From Pseudomonas benzenivorans (GTDB lineage Bacteria > Pseudomonadota > Gammaproteobacteria > Pseudomonadales > Pseudomonadaceae), in contig NZ_CP073346.1 in the NCBI RefSeq assembly GCF_024397895.1, positions 1,426,001-1,490,000 on the forward strand: 64,000 nt of DNA. Direction: 5' to 3'. Position 1 is the stretch's first letter. Each line of letters begins with the position of its first letter. The notes beneath the pieces were generated by a model. The model was not told where the DNA came from and made no database searches. It was given only the letters and a program-made list of their open reading frames with translations. Positions 18,647 through 26,005 of the stretch are shown here, piece by piece. The translations under genes and the position numbers were made by a program.

Positions 18647-19453
18647 CTACTCATCAGGTTTTGATTTTGCGTCCCGTTTCTCAATGCCCTCTAATTTTGC
18701 TTTTGGCAAATCACTGTAAAGTTCATTTATTTGCTTAGGCTGGGAAATCATTTGCTCGCAAATTATATTGACGAGTCCAAAAAGTTTTACGGCTATTTCT
18801 TTGTTGTCGTTAAGATTTATTTCGCCAGGGTGAACTGACTCGTTCCCAATAACTCGGACAACGTCTAGAGCTTTTTGGATTAGAGGATTCAACCCTTTTG
18901 CTACAAGAGCCGCTATATCCTTGTCAATATTTTTCCCGCTTTCTCCTAGCTCTTTGCAGAGATACTGGACGCACAACCTTAATAGTGCAGCAGCTCCTTT
19001 TGGTGAACAGCTGACAATTTCTCTGGCTTCTTCAAAGAGCTGTTTAATGTGCTCGGGAAGGTCGTTGTTGGCGGGGATGTCGATTTTTGTATTTGGGTAG
19101 ACTATATGGTCATGGACCCATACTGATATTTCTTTGCAGTTGTAACACTCGGAAATGTTGCAGTTTTGAACGATAGGGCGGCTGTATAGACTGTTGTTGT
19201 TGTTTTCAAAGAAGGGTTTTTCACGGAGCATTTTTTCGCAAAATGACACCAAGTTGTCTCTGGTTTCCTTCGGTATTTCTCTGTCAGCCTTGAACTCCTC
19301 AATCATTTCCAATGTTGGTATGGATGGTGTTCTATGTTTCTCGCCGTATGCGTCAGCTACAAGCTGATACCAATGCTGCGTAGTGTAGGCGCCGCAATGA
19401 GGGCAGTTAAATGCCGTTTTCGTAATAAGCGGTATGGTGTTTTCACTTGTCAC
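18647..19453 (-). CDS. Cassette 7: DUF4145-type protein with zinc-finger-like Cys pairs
   Basis: A 268-residue soluble protein. Two CxxC pairs (C17/C20 in NCPHCGAY and C103/C106 in ECYNCKE) suggest a metal-binding knuckle. The C-terminal region with SPKGAAALLRLCVQYLCKEL, NPLIQKALDVVRVIGNESVH and EIAVKLFGLVNIICEQMI is characteristic of DUF4145, a domain often fused to nucleases or found in defence loci and related to HEPN-like helical folds. Function here is unknown. I choose the GTG at 19453 because AAGGAG lies seven bases upstream; an alternative GTG at 19471 overlaps the cassette core. AT-rich compared with the flanking chromosome. Confidence 0.75.
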   Translation of the reverse strand: MTSENTIPLITKTAFNCPHCGAYTTQHWYQLVADAYGEKHRTPSIPTLEMIEEFKADREIPKETRDNLVSFCEKMLREKPFFENNNNSLYSRPIVQNCNISECYNCKEISVWVHDHIVYPNTKIDIPANNDLPEHIKQLFEEAREIVSCSPKGAAALLRLCVQYLCKELGESGKNIDKDIAALVAKGLNPLIQKALDVVRVIGNESVHPGEINLNDNKEIAVKLFGLVNIICEQMISQPKQINELYSDLPKAKLEGIEKRDAKSKPDE

Positions 19454-19469
19454 TGAGAACTCCTTTGAC

Positions 19470-19545
19470 ACCTAACGTTTGGTTAAGGGGCGGGCTTTAG
19501 CCCGTCCCAAGGAGCGAAGCGAGTGATTTGAACCAATTGTTATAT
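19470..19545 (-). repeat. attC of cassette 6
   Basis: A 76-bp site with cores ACCTAAC (left) and GTTATAT (right). The interior GTTTGGTTAAGGGGCGGGC followed by TTTAGCCCGTCC is almost identical to the sites at 17190 and 21089. The right core matches ATATAAC at 19926-19932, closing cassette 6. Confidence 0.92.
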
Positions 19546-19550
19546 GCGTA

Positions 19551-19913
19551 TCACGATGCTTCATTGATATAAATTTTGTGCTCTGTGCCTTTGTTGTCGA
19601 TGGCCTGCATATATTTGCTTTGGCTGGCAGGCCATACAAGCAATAAAGATGAAAGACTTTCCAGATTCACATTGTGGGATGAACAATGTTTTTTTAAGGA
19701 ATCGCCCCAATAGCCAATTGATTTCTTGATTCTTTCTGACTCAAGCTGAGCTGGACTGAACTCTCTTGTTAGCCAGTTTATTTCGATGTCGTATCCCTGA
19801 TTATGAATTTTACCAATTTCATCAATGACGTAATCTTGATCAACGTAATTCATTAAGCTGACAAAGCTATGGCCAAAGTTATGAATTGCAGACTTGATGT
19901 TTTTATACTTCAT
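19551..19913 (-). CDS. Cassette 6: unknown protein
   Basis: A 120-residue soluble protein I do not recognise. It starts MKYKNIKSAIHNFGHSFVSL, has a mixed charged middle with EINWLTREFSPAQLESERIKK and ends near the attC. There is no signal peptide, membrane helix or metal-binding motif. The ATG at 19913 is inside the cassette; an upstream in-frame TTG would lie beyond the cassette boundary and is excluded on that ground. The gene is AT-rich and fills the cassette with almost no spare sequence, like its neighbours. Confidence 0.65.
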   Translation of the reverse strand: MKYKNIKSAIHNFGHSFVSLMNYVDQDYVIDEIGKIHNQGYDIEINWLTREFSPAQLESERIKKSIGYWGDSLKKHCSSHNVNLESLSSLLLVWPASQSKYMQAIDNKGTEHKIYINEAS

Positions 19914-19925
19914 GGCTAGATCAGC

Positions 19926-19982
19926 ATATAACGCCAAAAACAGCGGCGCATTTATGCGTCCGGCTGCTTTTTCTTGTTAGGG
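19926..19982 (-). repeat. attC of cassette 5
   Basis: A short 57-bp attC with cores ATATAAC (left) and GTTAGGG (right) and an inner palindrome around AGCGGCGCATTTATGCG. It differs in sequence from the common 76-bp sites. The channel gene reads through its right half. The right core matches CCCTAAC at 20574-20580. Confidence 0.85.
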
Positions 19983-20551
19983 CTTTGCGATTCTTCACGC
20001 ACGTAGCTGACTGCAGATGAAAAAAGCATTACCACATAAGCCAAACTCAGAATAATTTGAAACATTACCACCAACCTGGATGATCCACTCGTGGGCGTAA
20101 TATCTCCGTAACCGACAGTTGTTGCTGTTACTAATGAAAAATACACCCCATCGATAAAAGAAAGAGTTCCGCTAGAGAAAGCATCTTCGGTAATGTTTGA
20201 GATAAACGTATATATCACTCCAAACCCATATACCATGAACAAGAATGAAAGAAATGCTAAAAATAGAACTCCAAATCCACTCTTTTTCTCTACGCCCTTT
20301 TCCTCATAGCGATGTAAATCTAAAAAGCTAAAAAGTCGTTTTCTTTCAAAGTGGAACACAGCAGCTGCGGATTCGTAAGCAAATTCGGCAATTAACATCC
20401 AAAGCTGGAATAACATAAATGCGGCAAACGCTGTATTGCCTACGGAAATCTCCATTGTTCCAGATGCAACTAAAGCTGGCAGGACAAAAAGATAGAAAAT
20501 CGCCGCTATGCTAACGATAGGTAAAAATACAATTCTAAATACTCTTTTCAT
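19952..20551 (-). CDS. Cassette 5: potassium channel family membrane protein
   Basis: A 199-residue membrane protein with hydrophobic helices at about residues 5-28, 38-58, 92-116 and 155-182. Its pore loop with TTVGYGDITP (144-153) is the canonical K+-selectivity filter of two-helix bacterial channels (Ion_trans_2). The segment between the second and third helices is charged and cytosolic. No RCK gating domain follows; the tail is short, polar and lysine-rich. The start ATG is 23 bases from the cassette core. Ion-channel cassettes could alter osmotic or phage responses, but that is inference. Confidence 0.8.
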   Translation of the reverse strand: MKRVFRIVFLPIVSIAAIFYLFVLPALVASGTMEISVGNTAFAAFMLFQLWMLIAEFAYESAAAVFHFERKRLFSFLDLHRYEEKGVEKKSGFGVLFLAFLSFLFMVYGFGVIYTFISNITEDAFSSGTLSFIDGVYFSLVTATTVGYGDITPTSGSSRLVVMFQIILSLAYVVMLFSSAVSYVREESQSPNKKKQPDA

Positions 20552-20573
20552 ACTCTCGATGTGCTTCCTTGTG

Positions 20574-20660
20574 CCCTAACGCCAATATTAAGCGGCGCCC
20601 GACTGGGGCGTCCGGTGGACGGCCGCCAGGCCGGGAACGAACTTGAATGAATGGTTAGGC
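20574..20660 (-). repeat. attC of cassette 4
   Basis: An 87-bp site with cores CCCTAAC (left) and GTTAGGC (right). The interior, with GGCGCCCGACTGGGGCGTCC and a GGCCGCCAGGCC palindrome, differs from the common 76-bp type. The right core matches GCCTAAC at 21089-21095. Confidence 0.85.
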
Positions 20661-20665
20661 ATAGA

Positions 20666-21058
20666 TTACTCCGGCGACTCCGAGTCTCGAACAGGTACCT
20701 CGTTAATTCCGGTAAAAACGCTCAGAATGCCGGCACCAAGAATGAAGCCGAATGCCAAATTTTGGGATAGGCTAAACAAGAATAGCGTGAGCGTGACCAT
20801 CCCTAGACCTATACCTCCCATCGCTGCGATCGCCATTGCTTCCGGTGAATGCGAAATGAGGTGAAAACCAAATATCTTTCGCGGCTCTATCCGGAACTCC
20901 GAAAGCCATGCTCCTACAATACATAGTGGCATGCTGAGCCCTAGCATTAGCGCTATACCAGAGTGTTGGTCCCACCACTCTGGTGTTGTTGCCATGGTAA
21001 GAGTGACTGCAAAGCAGGCTCCGGCCACTGCATACGATATTTGAGCAACTCGCTTCAT
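20666..21058 (-). CDS. Cassette 4: small four-helix membrane protein
   Basis: A 130-residue integral membrane protein with hydrophobic segments at about residues 7-24, 34-52, 74-97 and 100-117, and short polar loops. The second helix is followed by EFRIEPRKIFGFH. I do not recognise a family. It starts MKRVAQISYAVAGACF at an ATG 31 bases from the cassette core and ends six bases before the attC right core. Composition is closer to the chromosome than that of its neighbours. Confidence 0.65.
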   Translation of the reverse strand: MKRVAQISYAVAGACFAVTLTMATTPEWWDQHSGIALMLGLSMPLCIVGAWLSEFRIEPRKIFGFHLISHSPEAMAIAAMGGIGLGMVTLTLFLFSLSQNLAFGFILGAGILSVFTGINEVPVRDSESPE

Positions 21059-21088
21059 CCTGATGCGCCATTTCCGAATTCAATTTGT

Positions 21089-21165
21089 GCCTAACGTTTG
21101 GTTAAGGGGCGGGCTTTAGCCCGTCCCGAGTGAGCGAAGCGAGCGACTTGAACCATTTGTTAGAA
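21089..21165 (-). repeat. attC of cassette 3
   Basis: A 77-bp site with cores GCCTAAC (left) and GTTAGAA (right). It has the same interior as the sites at 17190 and 19470 and contains the IS target context CTTGAACCA, but is not occupied. The right core matches TTCTAAC at 21619-21625. Confidence 0.92.
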
Positions 21166-21612
21166 GGCTACACGCTGAATGCGTTCGTGCGGCTCTACTA
21201 AGGTATTTAGGGCGATTAGCCTATTAATTGTTATTTGAAACTGCCCGTTAGTTGGTGGTTTCCGCCCTTCAAAATTACGCCACACGCGATCACCAAGGCC
21301 ATTATATATTTCTGTAAAACTTCCATCTTTATGGATTTTAAGAACAAGAACGTATTCAGGAGATGATCTGAAAGCCACGCTTGAGCCTTGCGTGGCTTTT
21401 ATTTCGATTGATTTTCCGTCTTTTATTGCGTCGCGACCTTTCGATGAAGCGGTAAGAAGCTGAAGACCATAGTAATGCGCAGCTAGAGCTTCGCCAATAC
21501 TTCCGACCATGTGACCGTCAGGGGTGAAATGCCGGCCTTCAAACATAACTTCAAGCTCAGATACCAAGCTATAGATTTGTTGGATTATCTTGGGGAATCG
21601 CTCGGTATCCAT
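21160..21612 (-). CDS. Cassette 3: PD-(D/E)XK-like (DUF6998-type) protein
   Basis: A 150-residue protein with a restriction-endonuclease-like active-site pattern: E41 in GSIGEALAAHYYG, D61 in KGRDAIKDGKS, and E70-x-K72 in SIEIKATQG. This E...D...ExK spacing is that of PD-(D/E)XK nucleases, and the overall sequence resembles DUF6998 proteins. The rest is a compact mixed alpha/beta segment ending in PHERIQRVAF. A nuclease role is inferred from the motif only. The ATG is seven bases from the cassette core. Together with the HNH and RusA-like cassettes it makes three nuclease-like genes among eight. Confidence 0.65.
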   Translation of the reverse strand: MDTERFPKIIQQIYSLVSELEVMFEGRHFTPDGHMVGSIGEALAAHYYGLQLLTASSKGRDAIKDGKSIEIKATQGSSVAFRSSPEYVLVLKIHKDGSFTEIYNGLGDRVWRNFEGRKPPTNGQFQITINRLIALNTLVEPHERIQRVAF

Positions 21613-21618
21613 ATTGCC

Positions 21619-21723
21619 TTCTAACGCTTGCAGTTGCGGCTTGGGTAAGCTGGCGGCTTTTTTGCTGCGCAGCGCGAAAAAGGTGACAGTTTACCCAAGT
21701 CCGGCAAGCTGCACTTGTTAGTT
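21619..21723 (-). repeat. attC of cassette 2
   Basis: A 105-bp site with cores TTCTAAC (left) and GTTAGTT (right). Long near-complementary arms flank the centre (CTTGGGTAAGCTG... and ...TTACCCAAG) around a GCGCAGCGC palindrome. It is unlike the common 76-bp sites. The right core matches AACTAAC at 22616-22622. Confidence 0.87.
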
Positions 21724-22593
21724 GCTGTCACTAGATAGAACCCTATCTTTAGCTAGACATTCTTTTTCAAATTTTAGAGCTTCTTTTCTATCGCCGAGAT
21801 ATCGAGAAACTCCACCAAGAGCCATAAAACCGCCTATTTGATGCTTATGATACCCAATGAGCAGGCCACCAGAACAATTATGAGCATGGCAGCCTTGTAA
21901 CACCGTTGCATTATTAGTTATTAGAATATTAGTGGGTCGCACCAAGATTTCGACGCCATTGTGAAGGAAACGACCACGATTTATTACAACCTTATTAGGT
22001 GGTTGAAAGTCTATTTCAATAAGTATTTTTCGGTGAGCTTCCCTGACAGTCAAGGTTGTTCCTACCAGCTGAATGTCCCATGGTTCTGTTGAATAGAACA
22101 GCTGGTTATTTTTTATATGCAGAATTGGGTTATTAACTTCATCAAATACAACCAAATTTAACAAGAAATGACCATCGGCTAGAATCAGTCCGATTAGAGG
22201 AGTACCGTCAACACTAATTGGCGCCATCGCTGTCCCGTAACCCTGATCTTCACAGGTAAAGCTGTTGCCACCAATTTCAACACAAGCCTGCTTCCCAGAA
22301 AAGTGGAGGTCGTATGGTTTTGACGCATTTTCTTTAAGATTGAAAGGTGATGAGTTGGCCTCCCTCACAGCTTCTTTTGGCAGAAGACCACCCGTTTTCT
22401 CACGATGATGCTGATCGCAAAGAAGAGTTATTTCTTCAGCAATATGGCGCTTTACTTGAGCCCATTCTTCCATATGCTCATACTCATATAAAGGCATGCC
22501 ACATATCACACAACCAAAGCCGCAACGCTGTCTTACCTCTCTTTGAATGGGAAGCGGAATATTCCGGCTATTGCATTCCTTTATTTCATCCAT
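21718..22593 (-). CDS. Cassette 2: HNH-type protein with long C-terminal domain
   Basis: A 291-residue protein whose first 70 residues form an HNH/zinc motif: C28-x2-C31 (CVICG), a conserved histidine at 40 in YEYEHMEEW, and C59-x2-HH (LLCDQHHREK). This is the layout of HNH endonucleases. The remaining 220 residues are beta-rich with repeated I/V-N-N patterns and no motif I can name. They end in an acidic-basic tail. The ATG at 22593 is preferred over a TTG overlapping the cassette core because GAGG precedes it. AT-rich. DNA cleavage is plausible, and the C-terminal domain may sense a signal; both are inference. Confidence 0.68.
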   Translation of the reverse strand: MDEIKECNSRNIPLPIQREVRQRCGFGCVICGMPLYEYEHMEEWAQVKRHIAEEITLLCDQHHREKTGGLLPKEAVREANSSPFNLKENASKPYDLHFSGKQACVEIGGNSFTCEDQGYGTAMAPISVDGTPLIGLILADGHFLLNLVVFDEVNNPILHIKNNQLFYSTEPWDIQLVGTTLTVREAHRKILIEIDFQPPNKVVINRGRFLHNGVEILVRPTNILITNNATVLQGCHAHNCSGGLLIGYHKHQIGGFMALGGVSRYLGDRKEALKFEKECLAKDRVLSSDSN

Positions 22594-22615
22594 GGATACC
22601 TCGATGTCTTTGGGC

Positions 22616-22729
22616 AACTAACGCTTTGCTCAGCCGAATTTTGGCTGGAATGGAGTTTTGGGGTAAAGTGGCGGAGCCACCCCAAAACGGAAAGTAAGCC
22701 AAAATGTCGGATGCAGCAACTTGTTAAGT
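22616..22729 (-). repeat. attC of cassette 1
   Basis: The longest attC here, 114 bp, with cores AACTAAC (left) and GTTAAGT (right). Long imperfect arms (TTTTGGGGTAAAG and ACCCCAAAAC; CCGAATTTTGGCT and AGCCAAAAT) form a hairpin typical of large attC sites. The right core matches ACTTAAC in attI at 23043-23049. Confidence 0.87.
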
Positions 22730-23038
22730 GTTGACGCCATACACGTGTAATTTAGGTTGATTATCAGGACACCAGACCGCCTCATTAAGTATCTTTTCAA
22801 GCCCATACTCGACCGATACATCATTTTGAAAGTTGCTGGTGTAATCAAGCTCGTAAAAAAGAACTTCTCGACTGGCTATTTTTTCTTCAAGTCTTTCGAT
22901 TAAATAGGACTTAAGACTATCTCGGCTCATCTCATCGCCGAATCTCTGAACCAACTCACTAAGAATCTCTTCGACATGAGACTATTCGTGAATATTAATA
23001 TCCACGATACCTTCTTTAGTTTTCGGTGATATATCCAT
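22724..23038 (-). pseudogene. Cassette 1: small gene interrupted by an amber codon
   Basis: From the ATG at 23038, just inside the attI core, a 105-codon frame runs to the attC with one in-frame TAG at codon 19 (22982-22984). Before it the product reads MDISPKTKEGIVDINIHE. After it the frame continues for 85 codons with coding-like composition (SHVEEILSELVQRFGDEMSR and onwards, ending LHVYGVNT). One base change, for example from CAG, explains the stop. Alternatives are a shorter protein starting at the TTG at 22954, or read-through. I do not recognise the family; the C-terminal half has the character of a small soluble protein. Confidence 0.65.
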
Positions 23039-23042
23039 AAAC

Positions 23043-23099
23043 ACTTAACAGTGATTAGATGGAATTCTGCGTTAATCCGATAGTAGAGAATTCTGCATA
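23043..23099 (-). other. attI recombination site
   Basis: The core ACTTAAC (23043-23049; GTTAAGT on the cassette strand) marks the junction of attI with cassette 1. Two direct repeats, GAATTCTGCGTTA (23062-23074) and GAATTCTGCATAA (23088-23100), lie 26 bp apart next to it. They are candidates for the accessory integrase-binding sites of attI. It lies between intI and the first cassette, as expected. Confidence 0.8.
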
Positions 23100-23218
23100 A
23101 CACCGCATCACTTTGCCTATCCCCCAACAAAAATCAAAAGCAAATCAATGGGTTAACCATACCTCGTCAATCGAGACGCGTATTCGCTTGACTTCTCTAT
23201 CGTGCCCTACCATTACTA

Positions 23219-23234
23219 CTGTATAAAAACACAG
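23219..23234 (+). promoter_or_regulatory. LexA operator in front of intI
   Basis: CTGTATAAAAACACAG matches the LexA consensus CTGT-N8-ACAG exactly at the outer half-sites, with an A/T-rich centre, 17 bases before the intI ATG. LexA control of integrase genes by the SOS response is established for several integrons. A TATAAA element overlaps the operator, and a TTGACT lies at 23188-23193 but at non-ideal spacing. Confidence 0.82.
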
Positions 23235-23250
23235 CCAGCAGGATGCCGAA

Positions 23251-24216
23251 ATGGACAGTTCAGCCTCCAAACCCCGACTGCAGGAGCAGGTCAGAGCGGT
23301 GATGCGCGTGCATCACTACAGCATCCGCACAGAGAAGTCCTACTGGTACTGGATCCGCTACTTTATCCGCTTCCATCAGTTGCGCCATCCTCTTGAGTTG
23401 GGCGCGGCAGAGGTGAATACCTTTCTCACCTGGCTGGCCGTCGAGCGCAAGGTGGCAGCCGCGACCCAGAATCTGGCGCTCAATGCCTTGGTGTTTCTCT
23501 ACGACAAGGTGCTGCAACAGCCACTGGGCCAGGTCGGCGAGGTCGTACGGGCCAAGCGTTCCGCGCGCATTCCCTGCGTACTGACCCATGCCGAGGCGAC
23601 CGCGCTGATAGGCCTGCTGGGTCAGCCCTACCAATTGCTGGCCTCACTCATGTATGGCGCCGGCTTGCGAGTGGTAGAGGCGGCACGTCTGCGCATCAAG
23701 GATGTGGATTTCGACAAGCAGGTGATTACCGTGCACGACGGCAAGGGCGCGAAGGACCGCACCACCTTGCTGCCGGCCGCGCTGATCACGCCGCTGCAGG
23801 AACGCCGGCAGCGCATGTTCGCGGCCTGGAAGCAGCAGGACAGCTTCTACCAGGCCCCCGTCAGCCTGCCCTTCGCGCTGCGGCGCAAATACCCGAATGC
23901 GGCGCGTTCGTTCGAGTGGCAGTGGCTGTTTCCTTCCACTGGCCTGTGCATGGATGAAGATGGCCGCGTGGTGCGCCATCACATCCATGTCAGCTCCATC
24001 CAGAAGGCGGTCAAGCAAGCGGTGCGGCGCTGCGCCCTGCATAAGCCGGCCGGCTGCCACACCTTTCGCCATAGCTTTGCCACCGAGCTGTTGCGCCGCG
24101 GCAGCGACATACGCACGGTGCAGACCTTGCTGGGCCACGCCGATGTGCGCACCACCCAGATCTATACCCATGTGCTGGGCCAGGCCTTTGCCGGGGTGCA
24201 AAGCCCGCTTGGCTAG
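23251..24216 (+). CDS. intI: Integron integrase IntI (tyrosine recombinase)
   Basis: A 321-residue tyrosine recombinase that integrates and excises gene cassettes by attI x attC recombination on folded single-stranded attC. The catalytic residues are visible as R140 (GAGLRVVEA), H270 and R273 (CHTFRHSF), H296 (LLGHADVR) and nucleophile Y305 (TTQIYTH). The integron-specific extra helix lies at about 214-229 ([16 protein letters not shown]), which separates IntI from XerC/D. The ATG is preceded by AGGA at good spacing, and a LexA box overlaps the promoter. It is convergent with sbcD; the two stops overlap by four bases. The gene has host-like GC, unlike the cassettes. Confidence 0.95.
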   Translation: MDSSASKPRLQEQVRAVMRVHHYSIRTEKSYWYWIRYFIRFHQLRHPLELGAAEVNTFLTWLAVERKVAAATQNLALNALVFLYDKVLQQPLGQVGEVVRAKRSARIPCVLTHAEATALIGLLGQPYQLLASLMYGAGLRVVEAARLRIKDVDFDKQVITVHDGKGAKDRTTLLPAALITPLQERRQRMFAAWKQQDSFYQAPVSLPFALRRKYPNAARSFEWQWLFPSTGLCMDEDGRVVRHHIHVSSIQKAVKQAVRRCALHKPAGCHTFRHSFATELLRRGSDIRTVQTLLGHADVRTTQIYTHVLGQAFAGVQSPLG

Positions 24217-25439
24217 GAGTCAGTCCGTTCGCCCTGCACGGCCTCCAGCACCTGGCGGTAGAGCCCCTGCAGCCGCTGTGCATCGGCCGCGTCCAGTTGC
24301 TCGTGCTGCAGGCGCTGGGCGAACACCTCCTCCACGCTCAGCTCATCCAGGGTTTCGCGGCCCTGGCTGCGCAGGCCAACGGCGGCATTGGCGCGCTCGC
24401 GGCGAATGCGCAGCACCTCCACCGGCAGGCCTTCGCACAGCGTGGCGACGCGCTGCTGCAGGTCGCTGAGGTAATCGTCGCCGCTCACGCGGACCTCCAG
24501 CCAAACCGGCCGCTCGGCGCTGCCCTGGGCGGCCGCCTCGACTATCGCCTGCTGCAGTTCCTGGAGCGATCCAGCCACCGACAGCAGCGGCTGGAAGCGC
24601 GGCACCGACAGTGCCCTGACCGCTCCCAGGCCCTGCCCGTCCAGCTCGACCAGCAGCACCTCCTTCAGCTGCCGGGCCTCGTCGAAGCTCAAGGGGATCG
24701 GCGAGCCGCAGTAGCGGATGTGCGCCAGGCCGCCGACCTTCTGCGGCCGGTGGATATGCCCCAGGGCGATATAGGCGGCCGGCGGGAAGGCGCTGGTGGG
24801 AAAGGCCTCGAGGCTGCCGACGTAGATCTCGCGCACCGACTCGCTGGCGCTGGCGCCGACCGTGGTCAGATGCCCGGTGGCGATGATCGGCAGCTGACCG
24901 CCGAGCGCATCGCGCCTGGCCTCGGCCAGGTCATAAAGGTCGCGGTAGTGCGCCTGGATCGCCTGCTGCAGGGCGCCCTGCTTGTCCGCCGCGCTCTGCC
25001 CGGCCTGGCTCAGCAGCACATCGCGGGGACGAATGAAGGGAATGCCACAGAGAATGGCGCCGGGCTCACCATCGCGGCGTTCGAGCACCAGCAGCTGCTC
25101 GTCGAGGTCCGCGCATACGCCAGGAATCACCCGGGTCCCCAGGCGCTCCAGCAGGGTCTTGCTCTCGCCGAGCATGGCCACCGAGTCGTGGTTGCCGCCG
25201 AGCACCACCAGCGCGCAGCCGGTGGCGGACAGCTCGACGACGAAGCGGTTGTACTGCTCCCGGGCGTAGCTGGGCGGCGCGCCGGTGTCGAACACGTCGC
25301 CGGCGATCAGCAGCGCGTCGACGGCATGCTCGCGGACCTGATCGATCAACCAGGTGCAGAAGGCCTGATGCTCGGCCTGGCGGGTCTTGCCCATGAAGTG
25401 CTGGCCCAGATGCCAGTCGGAGGTGTGGAGGATGCGCAT
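24213..25439 (-). CDS. sbcD: Exonuclease subunit SbcD
   Basis: SbcD is the Mre11-like Mn2+-dependent nuclease that works with SbcC on hairpins and DNA ends. The 408-residue product begins [18 protein letters not shown] and shows the phosphoesterase motifs DWHLGQ (8-13), GDVFD (about 48-52) and GGNHD (about 82-86), then GHLT and GHIHRP further on. The ATG at 25439 matches the family start. In most pseudomonads sbcC follows at once; here it is more than 8 kb away. The last four bases overlap the end of intI on the other strand. Confidence 0.95.
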   Translation of the reverse strand: MRILHTSDWHLGQHFMGKTRQAEHQAFCTWLIDQVREHAVDALLIAGDVFDTGAPPSYAREQYNRFVVELSATGCALVVLGGNHDSVAMLGESKTLLERLGTRVIPGVCADLDEQLLVLERRDGEPGAILCGIPFIRPRDVLLSQAGQSAADKQGALQQAIQAHYRDLYDLAEARRDALGGQLPIIATGHLTTVGASASESVREIYVGSLEAFPTSAFPPAAYIALGHIHRPQKVGGLAHIRYCGSPIPLSFDEARQLKEVLLVELDGQGLGAVRALSVPRFQPLLSVAGSLQELQQAIVEAAAQGSAERPVWLEVRVSGDDYLSDLQQRVATLCEGLPVEVLRIRRERANAAVGLRSQGRETLDELSVEEVFAQRLQHEQLDAADAQRLQGLYRQVLEAVQGERTDS

Positions 25440-25447
25440 GGAACCGC

Positions 25448-25867
25448 TCACATCGGCCAATCCGTGACCACCATGTGGGTCTTTACCTTGTGCATGCCGG
25501 GGTAGTTTTCGATCTGCCCGCGGATCTCGCTGAGCCGCTCCATGGACGGCGCCTCGATATACACCAGCATGTCGGTCTCGCCGCTGATGCCGCTGCAGCG
25601 ACGTATCTCGCTGAAACTGCGCATGCGCGCCACGTAGTTCTCGCAGCGCCCGCCCTGGTAGAACAGCTCCAGATAGGCCTTGACCACCGCGCCTGCCGGC
25701 TCGGCGACCCGGGCGTGGTAGCCCTTGATCACCCCGGCCTGCTCCAGATGTCGGATGCGCTCGCTCACCGCCGAGCGTGACAGATTGACGTCGCGGGCGA
25801 TCTGGCTCACGGCCAGACGGGCATCGGCGCGCAACAGGGCGAGGATCTGCTGATCGAACTTGTCCAC
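25448..25867 (-). CDS. Lrp/AsnC-family transcriptional regulator
   Basis: A 139-residue regulator with an N-terminal helix-turn-helix (DKFDQQILALLRADARLAVS then VNLSRSAVSERIRHLEQAGV, residues about 25-45) and a C-terminal RAM ligand-binding domain (ending THMVVTDWPM). Lrp/AsnC proteins bind amino acids and commonly control neighbouring transport genes. It is divergent from the YjeH-type exporter, the likely target. The stop lies just upstream of sbcD, so sbcD may be read from the same promoter. Confidence 0.9.
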   Translation of the reverse strand: MDKFDQQILALLRADARLAVSQIARDVNLSRSAVSERIRHLEQAGVIKGYHARVAEPAGAVVKAYLELFYQGGRCENYVARMRSFSEIRRCSGISGETDMLVYIEAPSMERLSEIRGQIENYPGMHKVKTHMVVTDWPM

Positions 25868-26005
25868 TCGGGGGTCTCACGCAAAGAACGGATTGACGGG
25901 CAATACCGCCATTTTGCCGGTCAAAGCCGGCGCTTCGCCAGCCATCGAGGGGCGCGAGGCGGCGTAACATGGCGGGGCCAGAAAAGGATCGCACGAGCAT
26001 ACATC

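Larger units (their letters stand above)
16400..24216 (-). mobile_element. Chromosomal integron with eight cassettes, inserted between sbcD and sbcC
   Basis: The unit comprises intI (+), attI and eight cassettes whose genes all lie on the - strand, reading away from attI. For every cassette the right core of its attC is complementary to the core at its other end, so all boundaries are internally consistent. Three attC sites (17190 split by the IS, 19470 and 21089) are near-identical; the other four full sites are diverse. The distal end is truncated by a solo IS end. I did not find a convincing Pc promoter for the cassettes. Confidence 0.93.

Noticed and set aside
21089..21165. attC palindromes as intrinsic terminators
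   Set aside because: There is no T-run, and the paired cores, conserved interior and position between cassettes identify them as attC sites. They may still affect transcription.
22927..23130. Open frame of 67 codons across attI on the - strand
   Set aside because: It crosses the attI/cassette core, so it would be made by fusion of two recombining parts. The 23038 frame fits the cassette better.
23110..23200. A Pc promoter for cassette expression on the - strand
   Set aside because: A TTGACG hexamer occurs (23170-23165) but no acceptable -10 lies at 16-18 bases, so I did not list a promoter.
24213..26000. sbcD frame open 560 bases upstream of the chosen ATG
   Set aside because: The upstream part overlaps the well-supported Lrp/AsnC gene in another frame, and the ATG at 25439 gives the family N-terminus.
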